From contig JAJYMP010000776.1 in assembly GCA_021786915.1 (NCBI GenBank), positions 1 to 6,544 of the forward strand: a DNA stretch of 6,544 nt, written 5' to 3'. A program made the position numbers and the translations under genes. Positions within the stretch are counted from its first letter, which is position 1; every line of letters starts with the position of its first letter. Below, one piece after another: positions 5,746 through 6,544 of this stretch. Under the pieces are notes generated by a model. The model had not been told where the DNA came from and ran no database searches. It was given only the letters and a program-made list of their open reading frames with translations. The stretch is from Chloroflexota bacterium (GTDB lineage Bacteria; Chloroflexota; Limnocylindria; Limnocylindrales; CSP1-4).

Positions 5746-6544
5746 TCAGACTGGCAGGCCGCGCTGCCGCCGCGCCTCGTACAGCAGCACTGCTGCCGCG
5801 ATCGACACGTTGAGCGAATCGCCCGCGCCCAGCATCGGCAGTCGGACCGGGTGCGCGGGCGGCGCGGGCCAGCGCTCGGTCAGGCCCTCGGCCTCGCTGC
5901 CCAGCACGATCGCGACAGGTCCCGTGAGGTCGACCTCCGTGTACAGGTCCACGGCGTCCACGCGGGCCGTGAAGATCTGCACGCCCCGGCGCGCCAGTTC
6001 GGCCTGGACCTCGGCGCTCGAGCCCGTGGCCAGCGGCAGGGCGAAGATCGCGCCCAGCGAGGTGCGGATCGCATTCGGGTTGAACAGGTCGGTCCGGGGA
6101 TCCGCGGCGATCACCGCGTCGGCACCGGCGGCGTCGGCCGAGCGCAGCACCGCGCCCAGATTGCCGGGCTTCTCGACGCCCTCGAGAACCACCAGGAGCG
6201 GGTCGTCGGGCAATCGCAGGGCCGCGAGCGAGAGCTCGGGCACCGAGACCGTCGCCACCATCCCCTCGGCACGGTCGCCGAAGGCCAGGCGGTCGAGCGC
6301 CGCGCCCGACGTCGGCAGGACCAGCGCGCCGCGCTCCCGGGCCGTGGCGATGAGGTCGCGGCCGCGGGCCTCGAGCCGAGCCAGGTCGACGAAGACCTCG
6401 ACAGGCCGGGCGCCCCCGGCGATCGCCCGCTCCAGCTCCCGAAGGCCGTCGACCAGCGTCAGCCCGGCCTCCTCCCGGGCGCGCCGCTCACGCAGGCCGA
6501 CGGCGTGGCGGACGCGCGGGTTCTTCGGGCTGGTGATCTCGGGC
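5746..6544 (-). CDS. SpoU/TrmH family 2'-O-ribose RNA methyltransferase (N-terminus cut by window edge)
   Basis: The minus-strand frame is open to the right edge; 265 residues are visible and probably only a few are missing. Reading begins PEITSPKNPRVRHAVGLRER, the typical start of TrmH/RlmB-like proteins. An internal Met (visible residue 95) is not the real start, because the preceding 94 residues look like the SpoU substrate-binding domain (about 20-100). The SPOUT catalytic domain (about 115-260) has all three motifs: EKPGNLGAVLRSADAAG (124-140; Asn128 and Arg134), AIVLGSEAEGL (211-221; Glu217) and LPMLGAGDSLNVSIAAA (235-251; Asn245). Such enzymes use S-adenosylmethionine to methylate a ribose 2'-OH in rRNA or tRNA, through a deep trefoil knot and usually as dimers. 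Which nucleotide is modified cannot be told from sequence. The gene is convergent with the amidohydrolase; its promoter is outside the window. Confidence 0.93.
   Translation of the reverse strand, partial: PEITSPKNPRVRHAVGLRERRAREEAGLTLVDGLRELERAIAGGARPVEVFVDLARLEARGRDLIATARERGALVLPTSGAALDRLAFGDRAEGMVATVSVPELSLAALRLPDDPLLVVLEGVEKPGNLGAVLRSADAAGADAVIAADPRTDLFNPNAIRTSLGAIFALPLATGSSAEVQAELARRGVQIFTARVDAVDLYTEVDLTGPVAIVLGSEAEGLTERWPAPPAHPVRLPMLGAGDSLNVSIAAAVLLYEARRQRGLPV

Noticed and set aside
5746..6261. Short version of the methyltransferase starting at the internal Met
   Set aside because: The frame continues to the window edge and encodes a typical SPKNPRV start and substrate-binding domain, so the internal Met is not the start.

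Overview
This is a GC-rich bacterial window in which almost every codon ends in G or C. It is about 98% coding and carries six protein genes, two of them cut by the window edges. A DUF951 protein sits beside DUF881 proteins and a peptidase MA-like protease. With the very high GC content and leaderless-looking expression, this points to a high-GC Chloroflexota lineage (Limnocylindria-like) rather than an Actinobacterium. DUF951 is known mainly from Firmicutes and Chloroflexota. The taxonomic call is an inference from gene content and composition.

Region 1 (1-2105, + strand) is a compact cell-envelope cluster. It holds the C-terminal part of a membrane-anchored gluzincin-type peptidase (MA-like), then two tandem DUF881 proteins, each with an N-terminal membrane anchor, a coiled coil and an extracytoplasmic domain. 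Stops and starts overlap (GTGA at 661-664, TGATG at 1429-1433), so the three genes are very probably one translationally coupled operon acting at the outer face of the membrane.

Region 2 (2106-2209) is the only sizeable gap between genes on the + strand. It ends in an extended -10-like element 8 nt before the DUF951 start, with no Shine-Dalgarno sequence, so a leaderless transcript is likely.

Region 3 (2210-5714, + strand) is a second run of overlapping genes: a small Cys-rich DUF951 protein, a 12-TM MFS exporter of the EntS/MFS_3 type with a long disordered tail, and a YtcJ-like metal-dependent amidohydrolase. Both junctions are 4-nt overlaps, so the three are probably co-transcribed. The exporter and hydrolase may form a transport/metabolism pair, but no substrate can be read from sequence.

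Region 4 (5746-6544, - strand) is a SpoU/TrmH-family 2'-O-ribose RNA methyltransferase, convergent with the amidohydrolase and truncated at its N-terminus by the window edge. The 31-bp convergent gap holds a short GC hairpin that may act as a two-way terminator.

I found no mobile elements, CRISPR arrays, tRNA or rRNA genes, and no clear new defence or biosynthetic system. The points most worth a second look are the peptidase/DUF881/DUF881 coupling, the DUF951-led operon with its leaderless promoter, and the possible metal site in DUF951.
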